From the NCBI RefSeq assembly GCF_000802965.1, contig NZ_JSAK01000003.1:37936-101935 (forward strand): a stretch of DNA of 64,000 nt, given 5' to 3'. The translations under genes were made by a program, and so were the position numbers. The notes beneath the pieces were generated by a model. That model worked only from the letters and a program-made list of their open reading frames with translations, did not search any database and was not told the DNA's origin. Within the stretch, counting starts at the first letter, position 1. Every line of letters begins with the position of its first letter. Shown in pieces: positions 26,607 to 36,279 of the stretch. Origin of the DNA: Pseudomonas fluorescens. Its GTDB lineage: Bacteria; Pseudomonadota; Gammaproteobacteria; Pseudomonadales; Pseudomonadaceae.

Positions 26607-27323
26607 TCAACGATTGATGTGCAATTCCACGCGACGATTTTTCGCCCGCCCTGCATCGGTTTCGTTATCGGCAACCGGCTCACTTTCACCCTTGCCTTCG
26701 CTGGTGACTTTGCTCGGCGCAACGTGCTGGCTCAGCAAGTATTCGGCGACGCTGCTGGCACGTCGTTCCGACAGCCCCTGGTTGTAAGCATCCGATCCGA
26801 CGCTGTCGGTATGACCGACCACCTTGATGCTCACGACGCTGGCGTCCAGCAGTTTGCCCATGACCGCATCCAGTTGACTCTGCATGGCGGGGGTCAACTC
26901 GGATTTATTGAAGGCAAACAGCACATCGTCGGCATCGCTCAGGGTGATGACTTCGGCTTGCACGGGTTCAGGTTCCACGCTGGCCGGATATTGCGGCAGC
27001 GGGCAACCGTGGTGTTCGACAGGGGTGTTGGCAGGTGTGTCAGGGCAGCGATCACGACGGTCGAATACGCCATCGTCATCTTCATCACCATCCTGGGCAT
27101 AGCAGATCAAACCACCGGATAAAATACCGAGCGCCGCTCCACCAGCCGCCCAACCGGCACTTTCGATAGCGCCCAGGCCGCCGCCGACCAGTCCGCCGAT
27201 GAGGCTGCAGATAGGCCAGGTACGTTGATTGAGGGGGGCAGTGCCATCGCTGTGAGTAGCGCAGCCGGTCAACAGGCTGCCAAGCAGCAGAACCGGCAAG
27301 ACGGTCCGTGTGAGTTTGGTCAT
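26607..27323 (-). CDS. OmpA-family lipoprotein with TSP3-like calcium motif (copy 1)
   Basis: This 238-residue lipoprotein has a lipobox LLTGC (lipid Cys at 21), a glycine-rich hydrophobic hairpin (residues 41-75), one acidic motif DGDEDDDGVFDRRDRC (78-93) like a thrombospondin type 3 calcium-binding repeat, and a C-terminal OmpA peptidoglycan-binding domain (about residues 125-238) with VVGHTDSVGSDAYNQ and AKNRRVELHI. It has the same architecture as the neighbour at 27413 and probably arose by tandem duplication. Such proteins link the outer membrane to the cell wall. Confidence 0.9.
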   Translation of the reverse strand: MTKLTRTVLPVLLLGSLLTGCATHSDGTAPLNQRTWPICSLIGGLVGGGLGAIESAGWAAGGAALGILSGGLICYAQDGDEDDDGVFDRRDRCPDTPANTPVEHHGCPLPQYPASVEPEPVQAEVITLSDADDVLFAFNKSELTPAMQSQLDAVMGKLLDASVVSIKVVGHTDSVGSDAYNQGLSERRASSVAEYLLSQHVAPSKVTSEGKGESEPVADNETDAGRAKNRRVELHINR

Positions 27324-27412
27324 GTTGAAAACTCCTGTGTCACCGGCCCATACCGGTCACACAGGAGTAAAGACCCGCATCCGCGACTGCACAAGCCGCG
27401 GATGCGAGGGAC

Positions 27413-28102
27413 CTAGCGGTTGATTTTGATTTCCGTGCGACGGTTTTGCGCACGACCATCAGCCGTTGAGTTGTCTGCAACCGGCTGGCTTTCACCCGCA
27501 CCGGACACCGACACGAAGCTGCTGCGTGGCACACCACTTTCGATCAGATATTCCACCACCGAGTGGGCGCGTTGATCCGACAGTTTCTGGTTGTAGGCAT
27601 CACTGCCGACGCTGTCGGTGTGACCGGTTACGGTCAACCGGGCACTGGCGGCTTCCTGTTTCAGGCGAGTCGCAATGGTGTTGAGCTTGTCTTTATCGGC
27701 AGCTGTCAGCTTGGCCGAGTCGAACTGGAAGTTGACATCGCGGATGACGATGACTTCTTCCTTGACCACTACGGCTTCTTCAACCACTGGAGCAGGTGGA
27801 GGGCAACCATCGGCATCGACCCTCACGCCTTTAGGTGTACCCGGGCACTTGTCGCGGCTATCCAGCACGCCATCGCCGTCTTCGTCGCCATCACCGTGAA
27901 CCCAGCAATAGGCTGCTGCCGTAGCACCGACCACCAGCGCGCCATAGCCTGCCCATGAGGAACTCTCGGTCGCACCGAGACCCGCACCTACGACACCACC
28001 GACCGCCGCACAGGTCGGCCAGTCGGTTTTCTGCAAACCTGCGCAACCAGTCAACACACTGGTTAGCAGAACCAGGGGTAATGCTGTCCGAACTATGCTC
28101 AT
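27413..28102 (-). CDS. OmpA-family lipoprotein with TSP3-like calcium motif (copy 2)
   Basis: This 229-residue lipoprotein has a lipobox (VLTGC, lipid Cys at 20), a Gly-rich hydrophobic segment (33-67), a DGDEDGDGVLDSRDKC acidic repeat (71-86) and an OmpA domain (about residues 118-229) with VTGHTDSVGSDAYNQ and AQNRRTEIKI. It lies upstream of the copy at 26607 on the same strand with a gap of 89 bases. The two proteins share domain order and many motifs but differ in the linker, so they have diverged. The ATG at 28102 has a GGAG site upstream on the minus strand. Confidence 0.9.
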   Translation of the reverse strand: MSIVRTALPLVLLTSVLTGCAGLQKTDWPTCAAVGGVVGAGLGATESSSWAGYGALVVGATAAAYCWVHGDGDEDGDGVLDSRDKCPGTPKGVRVDADGCPPPAPVVEEAVVVKEEVIVIRDVNFQFDSAKLTAADKDKLNTIATRLKQEAASARLTVTGHTDSVGSDAYNQKLSDQRAHSVVEYLIESGVPRSSFVSVSGAGESQPVADNSTADGRAQNRRTEIKINR

Positions 28103-28292
28103 CTAGTTTTCTCCTGAAGGATCGGCTTAGAACCGATTCACGGAGTAAAGACCGGACTTTTAATCTCCGCCAGCAATAGGCCATTGCAGTTTTATCCGAC
28201 GTTCACGACTGATCGTCATTTTTACGGTAAACCCGCTCTAGGCTCGAACTGGCGGGCAGGCTAGTCTTGGCAGATCTGATTGAGGATCTTCG

Positions 28293-28790
28293 ATGATTGC
28301 AGGTATTTCTTCGCGCACGCCGCAACAGGCGCTCGCCGCTTTGCTGGACCGTTACGCCCCGTCGCGCCTGTTGCTGATCGGCGCCAGCGAATTCCCCGCG
28401 CTTGAAGCATTCAAGCTCGCGCACCCGGACAGCGAGGTGGCGCATGCGGCACCCGGGCCATTGCCCGCCGAACTGGCGGCGCGCCGGTTTGACCTGGCGC
28501 TGGTGCTCGATTGCCTCGAACATCTGCCCAAGCGCGACGGTCTGAATTTGCTGGGCGGCATTCGCAACCTCAATGCCAGCCGCATCGCGGTGCTGGCAGA
28601 CCTGCCGGCCAGCGGTTGGCAGGAAACCGATTTTTTCTCCCTGGCCCTGCAAGCCAGCGAACGCTTCCAGCGCGACGAACAAGTGCTGACCCTGTTTACC
28701 TATGATCTGCTTGACTACAAACAAGTACCCGACTGGCTCAATTCACGTTTCTGGGCCAATCCGGAAAATTTCGGGAAATACTGGTGGTAA
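28293..28790 (+). CDS. Conserved Pseudomonas protein (possibly DUF6231), methyltransferase-like
   Basis: This 165-residue soluble protein recalls a small Rossmann-type fold: [16 protein letters not shown] near residue 24, then [20 protein letters not shown] near residue 85, which looks like the motif I and post-motif region of SAM-dependent methyltransferases, but it is too short for a full enzyme. I recall this family as DUF6231 from Pseudomonas but am not sure. The ending [13 protein letters not shown] is distinctive. It is followed four bases later by the YchJ gene, so the two form an operon. Confidence 0.7.
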   Translation: MIAGISSRTPQQALAALLDRYAPSRLLLIGASEFPALEAFKLAHPDSEVAHAAPGPLPAELAARRFDLALVLDCLEHLPKRDGLNLLGGIRNLNASRIAVLADLPASGWQETDFFSLALQASERFQRDEQVLTLFTYDLLDYKQVPDWLNSRFWANPENFGKYWW

Positions 28791-28794
28791 CGCA

Positions 28795-29271
28795 ATGAGT
28801 ACATCCATTTGCCCTTGCGGCAGCGGCACCCTGCTCGACGCCTGCTGCGGTCATTACCATGCCGGCCATCCGGCGCCTTGTGCCGAAGCCTTGATGCGCT
28901 CGCGCTACAGCGCCTATGTGCTGGGCCTGATCGATTATCTGGTGGCCACTACCCTGCCCGCACAGCAACCAGGCCTGGATCGGCAATCGATCAGCGACTG
29001 GAGCGCGCAAAGCACCTGGCTGGGGCTTGAGGTTGAAAGCTCCGAAGTCCTCGGCGGGCAACCAGAGCACGCCTTCGTGACCTTCACCGCTCGCTGGCAC
29101 GATGGCAGCGGCGAACACAGTCATCGCGAGCGCTCGTCGTTCGTGCAGAACGCCGGCCATTGGTACTTCATCGACCCGACAGTGCCACTCGACATCGGTC
29201 GCAACGACCCCTGCCCTTGCGACAGCGGGCAGAAATTCAAGAAGTGTTGTTCGGGGTATTTCGGTAGTTGA
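28795..29271 (+). CDS. YchJ family protein with two SEC-C motifs
   Basis: This 158-residue protein has a cysteine-rich zinc motif at each end: [13 protein letters not shown] (residues 6-18) and [13 protein letters not shown] near the C-terminus. The central part (about residues 25-130) is the NTF2-like domain of the YchJ family, with [18 protein letters not shown] at its start. The ATG at 28795 was chosen because the first SEC-C motif begins five residues later; the longer frame overlaps the previous gene. The gene follows the methyltransferase-like gene after four bases. SEC-C motifs bind zinc and often mediate protein contacts; the exact role of YchJ is unknown. Confidence 0.9.
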   Translation: MSTSICPCGSGTLLDACCGHYHAGHPAPCAEALMRSRYSAYVLGLIDYLVATTLPAQQPGLDRQSISDWSAQSTWLGLEVESSEVLGGQPEHAFVTFTARWHDGSGEHSHRERSSFVQNAGHWYFIDPTVPLDIGRNDPCPCDSGQKFKKCCSGYFGS

Positions 29272-29280
29272 AACAAGATC

Positions 29281-29358
29281 AAAAGATCGCAGCCTGCGGC
29301 AGCTCCTGCATTGGATTGGCGTACACCCTGTTGGAGCTGCCGAAGGCTGCGATCTTTT
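29281..29358. repeat. REP palindrome pair, GATCGCAGCCTGCGGCAGCT type
   Basis: AAAAGATCGCAGCCTGCGGC and its inverted copy are separated by about 25 bases. It lies between YchJ and the WHy-domain lipoprotein gene. Confidence 0.9.
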
Positions 29359-29393
29359 AACGTCTAGACTGTGGTTCAAGGAGAACCACGACC

Positions 29394-29879
29394 ATGACCA
29401 CCAGGCGAATCGCACTCTATCTGCTCACCGCGACCCTGTTCCTGGGGCTCGGCGGCTGTGCGTCGTGGTTCAGCAGCGATGAACCTGACCCCGAGGTGCA
29501 TCTGATCAGGGTGGAAGTGGTGCGGGCCAAGCTGATGGAGCAGCGGTTCGTCCTGCACTTTCGCATCGACAACCCCAACGACAGCGAGCTGACCGTGCGT
29601 GGTCTGGAGTATCGCATCCACTTGGGCGACATCCTCCTGGCCGAAGGCGAGCACGAACACTGGATTACCGTGGACCCCAAAGGCAGCCGCCACTACAAGG
29701 TGCCGATCCGCACCAACCTGTGGTCCAAGGTCAAAGGCTTGGTGAAACAGCTGAAAAACGCTGAGCAGTCCATTCCCTATCGTCTGGAAGGTGAACTGGA
29801 AACCGGTTTATTCATCGCCCACTACGTGCACCTGACGCGTAATGGCGTGATAATCCCCGCCGATCTAATTCCGGAGTAA
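29394..29879 (+). CDS. LEA type 2 (WHy domain) lipoprotein
   Basis: This 161-residue protein has a lipoprotein signal (LFLGLGGC, lipid Cys at 22). The mature part is a LEA14-like WHy domain: [23 protein letters not shown] (about residues 41-63), then the typical NPN motif and [17 protein letters not shown]. These domains are linked to water stress and desiccation in plants and bacteria. The ATG at 29394 has an AGGAG site upstream. It is followed by a small SEC-C gene six bases later, so the two are co-transcribed. Confidence 0.88.
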   Translation: MTTRRIALYLLTATLFLGLGGCASWFSSDEPDPEVHLIRVEVVRAKLMEQRFVLHFRIDNPNDSELTVRGLEYRIHLGDILLAEGEHEHWITVDPKGSRHYKVPIRTNLWSKVKGLVKQLKNAEQSIPYRLEGELETGLFIAHYVHLTRNGVIIPADLIPE

Positions 29880-29884
29880 CCCCG

Positions 29885-30085
29885 ATGACCCAGCAACCCC
29901 ATGTCCATGGCCCAGACTGCAACCACGATCACGACCATCATGATCACGACCATGGCCATGTCCACGGCCCGAACTGCGGCCACGCTCACCAGGAACCGGT
30001 GCGCAACGCCCTGAAAGACGTTGGTCGCAACGATCCTTGCCCCTGCGGCAACGGCAAGAAATTCAAGAAGTGCCACGGCGCTTGA
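29885..30085 (+). CDS. Small His-rich SEC-C zinc-motif protein
   Basis: This 66-residue protein starts with a His/Asp-rich segment (residues 7-36, repeated HDHDH and HGPNCGH units) and ends with a SEC-C motif [14 protein letters not shown]. The last Cys pair is C-H, a common SEC-C form. The N-terminal His/Cys cluster suggests metal (Zn, Ni or Cu) binding. It lies six bases after the WHy lipoprotein gene. SEC-C proteins without a larger domain are mostly uncharacterised. Confidence 0.85.
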   Translation: MTQQPHVHGPDCNHDHDHHDHDHGHVHGPNCGHAHQEPVRNALKDVGRNDPCPCGNGKKFKKCHGA

Positions 30086-30120
30086 TGCTTCGAGCGAAGA
30101 TTTTCTTCGTCTGTTGAATC

Positions 30121-30198
30121 GCCATCGCGAGCAGGCTCACTCCCACACTGGATTTGTGCACGACGCCAGTCCCTGTAGGAGCGAGCCTGCTCGCGAAG
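30121..30198. repeat. REP palindrome pair, GGAGCGAGCCTGCTCGCGA type
   Basis: CATCGCGAGCAGGCTCACTC and an inverted GTAGGAGCGAGCCTGCTCGC form an imperfect pair about 35 bases apart. It lies between convergent genes. Confidence 0.85.
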
Positions 30199-30216
30199 AG
30201 GCCCGCAAAGTCACCA

Positions 30217-30768
30217 TCAATTCAGAATCTGCGCGGTACTGACAACCGTCGCATACTCCCCATGCAAATTCCCCAACGACATCCCGTGCACCTCCTCGGC
30301 TGAGCGCGCATTGCCAAAAAAATCGGCCTTGTCGAAGGTAAAGCACGCATCCTCCGCAACCCACGTATCAAAACCCAGATTGCCCGCCGTTCGCGCCGTG
30401 GCCTCCACCGAGTTGTGGGTCGCCACGCCAACGATGATCAACTGCCCAATCCCCGCCTCGCGCAAACGCGCTTCAAGCCCTGTTGCACAAAACGCGTCCG
30501 GCACCTGTTTCTGAATCAGTAGCTCGCCTGCCAACGGCTGAAACCGCTCCTGAATCTCCACACCCGATTGCAGCGGCCAGAACACTGAATCTTCCGAGCG
30601 CGACAAATGCTGCACGTGGATGACCGGCCGCTCGGTGCGTCGCCAATGTGCCAACAATTCGAGCATGCGCTCCTCGGCCTGAGGGTTATTGCGCCGACCC
30701 AGCCTGGGATGAAGGATGCCTTTTTGTTGATCGATGATGATCAGTGCCGCGTTTGCCTTTAGCTCCAT
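30217..30768 (-). CDS. Isochorismatase-like hydrolase with Ser in place of the catalytic Cys
   Basis: This 183-residue protein has the isochorismatase-like fold: D13 in IIDQQKG, K87 in IQKQVPDAF and a GVATHNSVEATARTA segment (114-128). In the cysteine hydrolases of this family the position of S120 is the nucleophilic Cys; here the codon is TCG, serine. It may act as a true isochorismatase-type (Cys-free) hydrolase or be altered. The ATG at 30768 starts the usual N-terminal strand. It lies between two REP elements and has no metabolic neighbours that hint at a substrate. Confidence 0.85.
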   Translation of the reverse strand: MELKANAALIIIDQQKGILHPRLGRRNNPQAEERMLELLAHWRRTERPVIHVQHLSRSEDSVFWPLQSGVEIQERFQPLAGELLIQKQVPDAFCATGLEARLREAGIGQLIIVGVATHNSVEATARTAGNLGFDTWVAEDACFTFDKADFFGNARSAEEVHGMSLGNLHGEYATVVSTAQILN

Positions 30769-30800
30769 GCCGACGTTTCTCCGGGATGATCAGATTGAAG

Positions 30801-30836
30801 ATCAAAAGATCGCAGCCTTCGGCAGCGCCTACAAGG
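30801..30836. repeat. Single REP unit, GATCGCAGCCTTCGGCAGC type
   Basis: One unpaired copy of the REP unit lies upstream of quiP, in contrast to the paired copies elsewhere. It ends about 110 bases before the quiP start codon. Confidence 0.7.
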
Positions 30837-30947
30837 CGGCAATTACCAGACAAATCCTGAAATAACCTTGCGCCCCGCTTGCGCGGCCACTGCCTGCTCA
30901 CTAACGTAGCGGCTTTATTGCGTCTCTACCCCCGCAGGAGCTTTGCC

Positions 30948-33398
30948 ATGGCCTCGCCAGCCCTTACTCATTTTCTACCCCGGTTCGGCGTTGCCGCAGC
31001 ATTCGCGGGGGTTTTGAGCCTGACCGGTTGCCAGAGCTTCAATACCCAGGACACTGTTCCGCCGGCGATCGGCGTACAGCCGCTCAAGGGCTTGGCGCAA
31101 AACGTTTCGGTGCGCCGCAATGCCATGGGCATGCCGCTGATCGAAAGCAGTACCTTCCACGACGCGCTGTTCACCCTCGGCTACGTGCACGCCAGCGACC
31201 GAATCACGCAAATGGTCACCCTGCGCTTGCTGGCCCAGGGCCGTTTGGCGGAGATGCAGGGTTCAGACTTGCTGGACGCCGACCGCTACATGCGTGCGGT
31301 CAACCTGAAGAAAAGCGCAGGTGAGCTGTACAAGGCGTCTTCGCCGCGCCTCAAGCGCTTCTTCGAAGTCTATGCCCGTGGGGTCAACGCTTACCTGTTC
31401 CGCTATCGCGACAAACTGCCGGCCGACCTCGCCGCCACGGGTTACAAGCCTGAATACTGGAAGCCGGAAGATTCGGCGCTGATTTTCTGCCTGCTGAACT
31501 TCAGCCAGTCGGCCAACCTGCCCGAAGAAATTTCCTCGCTGGTGCTGGCCCAATCGGTCACCACCGACAAACTGCCATGGCTGACGCCTTCCGCCCCCGA
31601 CGAAAAACTGCCGTTGGCCGAAAGCGAAAAGCTCCAGGGCATCCAGCTCAACGGGCAGATCCCGGGGCTGGCGGACATCAGCAAAGCCACCAGCCAGTTG
31701 TCTGACCTGAATCTGCTCGGCGCCACGTCATCGAACAACTGGGCCATCGCCCCGCAACGCAGCCGCAGCGGCAAAAGCCTGCTGGCCAGCGACGCCCATG
31801 GCCCGATGGGCGTGCCGTCGCTGTTCAGCTACGTGCAGATTCGCGCACCGAAGTATCAGGCGTCCGGCGTGACCATTGCCGGGTTGCCGATGGTGCTCGG
31901 CGGGTTCAACGGCAAAGTGGCGTGGAGCATGACCACGGTCATGGGCGACAACCAGGATGTGTTCCTGGAAAAAATCAAACGCCAAGGCAACGGCCTGGCG
32001 TACGAAGTCGGCGGCAAATGGCAAGCGGCAACCGTGCGCAACGAAACCTATTTCGTCAAAGGCCAACGGCCGATTCGCGAAGCGGTGTACGAAACCCGCC
32101 ACGGCCCGCTGCTCAACAGCGCCCAGAGCCTGGCACAGGGCAGTGGCTACGGTTTGGCCTTGCAGACGCCGAACTTCACCGACGATAAAACCCTGGACGC
32201 GTTTTTCGACTTGTCCCGTGCGCAAAACGTCGAGCGGGCTTCGGACGCCAGCCGTGAGATCCGCGCCATCGCCCTGAACCTGGTGTTCGCCGACGCGAGC
32301 AACATCGGCTGGCAAGTCACCGGCCGTTTCCCGAACCGCCGCGAAGGTGAAGGCCTGTTGCCCTCGCCGGGTTGGGACGGTCGTTACGACTGGGACGGTT
32401 ACGCCGATCCGATGCTGCACCCGTACGACCAAGACCCGGCCCAAGGCTGGCTCGGCACGGCCAACCAGCGGGTCATTCCCCATGGCTACGGCATGCAGTT
32501 GTCCAATTCCTGGTCGGCACCGGAGCGTGGCGAACGCTTGGCGGAACTGGCCAGCGTGGGCAAGCATGACACCCGCAGCGTGATCGCCATGCAGTACGAC
32601 CAGACCACCACCTTCGCCGCCAAACTGAAAAAAATGTTCGAGGCACCGGGCATGGCCCAGCCGCTGAAACAGGCCATTCAGGCTTTGCCGGGGGCAGATC
32701 AAGGCAAGGCTCGCGAGGCGTTGACCCGCTTGATGGCGTTCGACGGCAAACTCAGCCCGAGCTCTGCCGACGCGGCGATCTACGAGCTGTTCCTGCAGGA
32801 AAGCACCCAGCAGATCTTCCTCGATGAACTGGGCCCGGAAAGCAGCCCGGCGTGGAAAGCCTTTATCGCCAACGGCAAGTTGTCCTACGCCGCGCAGGCC
32901 GATCACTTGCTGGGGCGTGAGGACAGTCCGTTCTGGGATGACACGCGCACCGCGCAGAAAGAAGACAAACCGGCGATCCTCGCCCGCAGCCTCGCCGCAG
33001 CGATCAGTGCTGGCGACAGTCAGTTGGGCGGCGACCACAAGGCTTGGCAGTGGGGCAAATTGCACCGCTATGAATGGAAGAACAGCAGTGGCCAGACCGT
33101 TCGCGGTCCGCTGGCGGCTGGTGGCGATCACACCACGCTCAACACCGCTGCCTTCGCTTGGGGCCAGAACTTCAACACCACGCTGGCACCGGCCATGCGC
33201 TTTATCGTCGACTTCGGCCAGGCCGAACCGTTGATGGGCCAGAACGCCACCGGCCAGTCCGGCAACCCGGCCAGTCCGAACTATCTGAACAGCATCGACG
33301 CGTGGCTGAAAGGCCAATACATGAGCCTGCCGATGCAGCCGCAGAACTACGACAAGGTGTACGGCACCAAGCGCTTGACGCTGACACCGGGGAAATAA
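30948..33398 (+). CDS. quiP: Penicillin acylase family Ntn-hydrolase, AHL acylase QuiP type
   Basis: This 816-residue protein has a lipoprotein-like signal (SLTGC, Cys at 28) and an Ntn-hydrolase core of two chains. The autoprocessing nucleophile is S262 in the SSNNW motif, preceded by a spacer rich in Pro/Ala. FGQAEPLMG and [10 protein letters not shown] near the C-terminus are conserved in the family. The whole sequence strongly resembles P. aeruginosa QuiP, which cleaves long-chain acyl-homoserine lactones. The ATG at 30948 has a GGAG site seven bases upstream. No luxI-type gene is nearby, so it may act on signals of other bacteria or on other amides. Confidence 0.88.
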   Translation: MASPALTHFLPRFGVAAAFAGVLSLTGCQSFNTQDTVPPAIGVQPLKGLAQNVSVRRNAMGMPLIESSTFHDALFTLGYVHASDRITQMVTLRLLAQGRLAEMQGSDLLDADRYMRAVNLKKSAGELYKASSPRLKRFFEVYARGVNAYLFRYRDKLPADLAATGYKPEYWKPEDSALIFCLLNFSQSANLPEEISSLVLAQSVTTDKLPWLTPSAPDEKLPLAESEKLQGIQLNGQIPGLADISKATSQLSDLNLLGATSSNNWAIAPQRSRSGKSLLASDAHGPMGVPSLFSYVQIRAPKYQASGVTIAGLPMVLGGFNGKVAWSMTTVMGDNQDVFLEKIKRQGNGLAYEVGGKWQAATVRNETYFVKGQRPIREAVYETRHGPLLNSAQSLAQGSGYGLALQTPNFTDDKTLDAFFDLSRAQNVERASDASREIRAIALNLVFADASNIGWQVTGRFPNRREGEGLLPSPGWDGRYDWDGYADPMLHPYDQDPAQGWLGTANQRVIPHGYGMQLSNSWSAPERGERLAELASVGKHDTRSVIAMQYDQTTTFAAKLKKMFEAPGMAQPLKQAIQALPGADQGKAREALTRLMAFDGKLSPSSADAAIYELFLQESTQQIFLDELGPESSPAWKAFIANGKLSYAAQADHLLGREDSPFWDDTRTAQKEDKPAILARSLAAAISAGDSQLGGDHKAWQWGKLHRYEWKNSSGQTVRGPLAAGGDHTTLNTAAFAWGQNFNTTLAPAMRFIVDFGQAEPLMGQNATGQSGNPASPNYLNSIDAWLKGQYMSLPMQPQNYDKVYGTKRLTLTPGK

Positions 33399-33408
33399 GG
33401 GCAAGATC

Positions 33409-33486
33409 AAAAGATCGCAGCCTTCGGCAGCTCCTACAGGGGATCGCGTACACCCTGTAGGAGCTGCCGAAGGCTGCGATCTTTTG
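33409..33486. repeat. REP palindrome pair, GATCGCAGCCTTCGGCAGCT type
   Basis: CAAAAGATCGCAGCCTTCGG and its inverted copy are about 25 bases apart. It lies between quiP and the exonuclease gene. Confidence 0.92.
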
Positions 33487-33559
33487 CCTTTTAATTTGAT
33501 AGAACTTCTCGCCCTGCGCCCACCTCATAGCTAACAAGTCCCTCCATTCCGGCAACGAC

Positions 33560-34594
33560 ATGGATCTTGTTATCGCACGTCCCGAAGGCTTGTACTGCCC
33601 CGCCGGCGATTTCTACATCGATCCGTGGCGGCCGGTCGAGCGCTCGGTCATCACCCACGCCCACGGCGACCATGCCCGCACCGGCAATGAACACTATCTG
33701 GCGGCGGCTCCCGGTGAAGGGATTCTGCGTGCGCGACTGGGCCAGGACATCGATTTGCAAACCCTGGCCTATGGCGAGCGGTTGCTACATCACGGCGTCA
33801 CCCTGAGTTTTCACCCTGCCGGTCACGTACTCGGCTCGGCCCAGGTGCGCCTCGAATATGGCGGTGAAGTCTGGGTCGCTTCCGGTGACTACAAAATCGA
33901 ACCCGACGGCACCTGCGCCCCGTTCGAACCGGTGCGCTGCCACACCTTCATCACCGAATCGACCTTCGGCCTGCCGATCTATCGCTGGCAACCGCAAGCA
34001 GAGGTGTTTGCCGAGATCAATCAGTGGTGGCAAGCCAACGCCGCCGAGGACAAGGCCAGCGTGTTGTTCTGCTATTCCTTCGGCAAGGCCCAACGCATTC
34101 TCCACGGCATCGACGCCAGCCTCGGCCCGATTCTGGCGCATGGCGCGGTTGAGCCGCTCAATCGCGTCTATCGCGAAAGCGGCATATACCTGCCGCCAAC
34201 CATCTATGCCGGGGAAGTACAAAAAAGCGACCCGATGATGCGCAAAGCCCTGGTCATCGCCCCACCTTCGGCCAGCGGCAGTACCTGGATGCGTCGCTTT
34301 GGCGACTACAGCGACGGCTTCGCCAGCGGCTGGATGCGCCTGCGCGGTACGCGGCGGCGTCGCGGTGTAGATCGCGGCTTTGTACTTTCCGACCACGCCG
34401 ATTGGCCGGGCCTGCTCTGGGCCATTGAACAGACCGGCGCCGAACGGGTGATGGTTACCCACGGTTCTGTCGCCGTACTGGTGCGTCACCTGCGCGAGCA
34501 AGGCCTCGATGCCCAGGGCTTTACCACCGAATACGGAGACGATGAAGAAGAGCCCTCACCCACCGCACCCGAGAGGGTCGAGGCGCAGCCATGA
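33560..34594 (+). CDS. Ligase-associated DNA exonuclease (MBL fold)
   Basis: This 344-residue metallo-beta-lactamase nuclease has the metal motif HAHGDHA (residues 33-39), a PAGHVLGSAQ segment (about 86-95) with a further metal His, ASGDYK (about 109-114) and a C-terminal SDHADW (about 275-280). These fit the Exo member of the bacterial Lhr-Core/Exo/ligase/MPE cluster, a manganese-dependent 5' exonuclease. It overlaps the DNA ligase gene by four bases (ATGA), so the two are translated together. The partner helicase and phosphoesterase genes lie at 41547 and 44033. Confidence 0.92.
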   Translation: MDLVIARPEGLYCPAGDFYIDPWRPVERSVITHAHGDHARTGNEHYLAAAPGEGILRARLGQDIDLQTLAYGERLLHHGVTLSFHPAGHVLGSAQVRLEYGGEVWVASGDYKIEPDGTCAPFEPVRCHTFITESTFGLPIYRWQPQAEVFAEINQWWQANAAEDKASVLFCYSFGKAQRILHGIDASLGPILAHGAVEPLNRVYRESGIYLPPTIYAGEVQKSDPMMRKALVIAPPSASGSTWMRRFGDYSDGFASGWMRLRGTRRRRGVDRGFVLSDHADWPGLLWAIEQTGAERVMVTHGSVAVLVRHLREQGLDAQGFTTEYGDDEEEPSPTAPERVEAQP

Positions 34595-36279
34595 AAGCCT
34601 TCGCCGAGTTGTACGCCGAGCTCGACGCCACGACCTCAAGCAACGCCAAACTGGCGGCGATGCAACACTACTTCGCTCAGGCTGCCCCCGAAGACGCGGC
34701 GTGGGCGGTGTACTTTTTGTCCGGCGGACGCCCCAGGCAACTGGTGCCGGTCCGTGTCCTGCGAGAACTGGCGGTAGCGTATTCCGGGCTGTCGACATGG
34801 CTGTTCGAAGAAAGTTATCAGGCGGTGGGCGACCTGGCGGAAACCATTTCACTGGTACTGCCGGAATCGGTGCATAGCTCCAACGATGGGCTGGCGGTGT
34901 GGATTGAAGACAAGCTACTGCCATTGCGTGGCGAATCCCCCGACGCGCTCGCCGAACGACTGCCCGAACTCTGGCAGCAACTGGACCGCTCGAGCCTGAT
35001 GTTGTGCATCAAGTTGATCACCGGCAGTTTCCGCGTCGGTGTTTCCAAGTTGCTGGTGACCCGCGCCTTGGCATCGATGGCTCATCTCGACAGCAAACGC
35101 GTGGCCCAGCGGTTGGTGGGTTATACCGATTTGTCCAATCGCCCGAGCGCGGCCAGCTACCTGAAACTGATCGCCGCCGAATCTGCCGACGAGCATGACC
35201 AGCGCGGAGGTCAGCCCTATCCGTTTTTCCTCGCCCACGCGCTGTCGCAACCAGTGGAGCAGTTTGAAGCGCTACTTGGGCCCGCCAGTGATTGGCAAGT
35301 CGAGTGGAAGTGGGATGGCATCCGCGCCCAAGTGGTCAAGCGTGACGGGAGGCTGTGGATCTGGTCGCGGGGTGAAGAACTGGTCACCGAACGTTTTCCC
35401 GAATTCGAAAGCCTCGTTCATTGCCTGCCTGACGGCACAGTGATCGACGGGGAAATTGTCGTGTGGAAGACAGCACAACCCGCTACCGAAGATGCCTTCA
35501 ACCCGCAATCGCCAACGTCACCCTCAGTGCAACCATTCGCCCTGCTCCAGCAGCGGATTGGCCGCAAAACCTTGAGCAAGAAAATTCTCAGCGATGTCCC
35601 CGTGGTCGTTCTCGCTTACGACTTGCTGGAATGGCAAGGCGAAGACTGGCGCGACCAGCAGCAAGCCCGGCGTCGCGCGCAACTGGAACAGGTCATCGCC
35701 CACGCCAGCAATCCGGTATTACTCGCCTCGCCATTGCTGACCGGTAAAGATTGGTTTGACCTCGCCCGGCAACGGGAAGCGTCTCGCAGCCTCGGCGTCG
35801 AAGGCATGATGCTCAAGGCGCGGGAAGCGCTATACGGCGTCGGCCGTACCAAGGACATCGGAGTGTGGTGGAAATGGAAAGTCGACCCGTTCAGCGTCGA
35901 CGCGGTGCTTATTTACGCGCAACGCGGGCATGGCCGCCGGGCCAGTCTCTACAGCGACTACACCTTCGCCGTCTGGGACGGTCCACCGGATGCCAACGAA
36001 CGCGCACTGGTGCCGTTCGCCAAGGCTTACTCGGGGCTGACTGATGAAGAAATGCGCCAGGTCGACAACATCGTGCGTAGAACCACCGTGGAAAAATTCG
36101 GCCCGGTGATCAGTGTGAAACCCAGCCTGGTGTTTGAGTTGGGCTTTGAGGGGATTGCCCTGTCCAAGCGGCACAAAAGCGGGATTGCGGTGCGGTTTCC
36201 GCGAATGTTGCGCTGGCGGCAGGATAAAACCGTCGAAGAGGCCGACCACCTCGGCACCTTGCAGGATTTACTCAGCTAA
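34591..36279 (+). CDS. ATP-dependent DNA ligase
   Basis: This 562-residue ligase has an N-terminal helical domain (about residues 1-200), an adenylation domain with the catalytic Lys K240 in WKWDGIRAQ (KxDG) and the typical RGEE (near residue 259) and IDGEIVVW segments, and an OB-fold with WWKWKVDPFSVDAVLIYAQ. It belongs to the ligase of the Lhr-Core/Exo/MPE cluster, an alternative repair ligase distinct from NAD-dependent LigA. The ATG at 34591 overlaps the exonuclease stop codon. The next gene, in the usual order the helicase, is about 5.3 kb away because of an intervening block. Confidence 0.92.
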   Translation: MKAFAELYAELDATTSSNAKLAAMQHYFAQAAPEDAAWAVYFLSGGRPRQLVPVRVLRELAVAYSGLSTWLFEESYQAVGDLAETISLVLPESVHSSNDGLAVWIEDKLLPLRGESPDALAERLPELWQQLDRSSLMLCIKLITGSFRVGVSKLLVTRALASMAHLDSKRVAQRLVGYTDLSNRPSAASYLKLIAAESADEHDQRGGQPYPFFLAHALSQPVEQFEALLGPASDWQVEWKWDGIRAQVVKRDGRLWIWSRGEELVTERFPEFESLVHCLPDGTVIDGEIVVWKTAQPATEDAFNPQSPTSPSVQPFALLQQRIGRKTLSKKILSDVPVVVLAYDLLEWQGEDWRDQQQARRRAQLEQVIAHASNPVLLASPLLTGKDWFDLARQREASRSLGVEGMMLKAREALYGVGRTKDIGVWWKWKVDPFSVDAVLIYAQRGHGRRASLYSDYTFAVWDGPPDANERALVPFAKAYSGLTDEEMRQVDNIVRRTTVEKFGPVISVKPSLVFELGFEGIALSKRHKSGIAVRFPRMLRWRQDKTVEEADHLGTLQDLLS

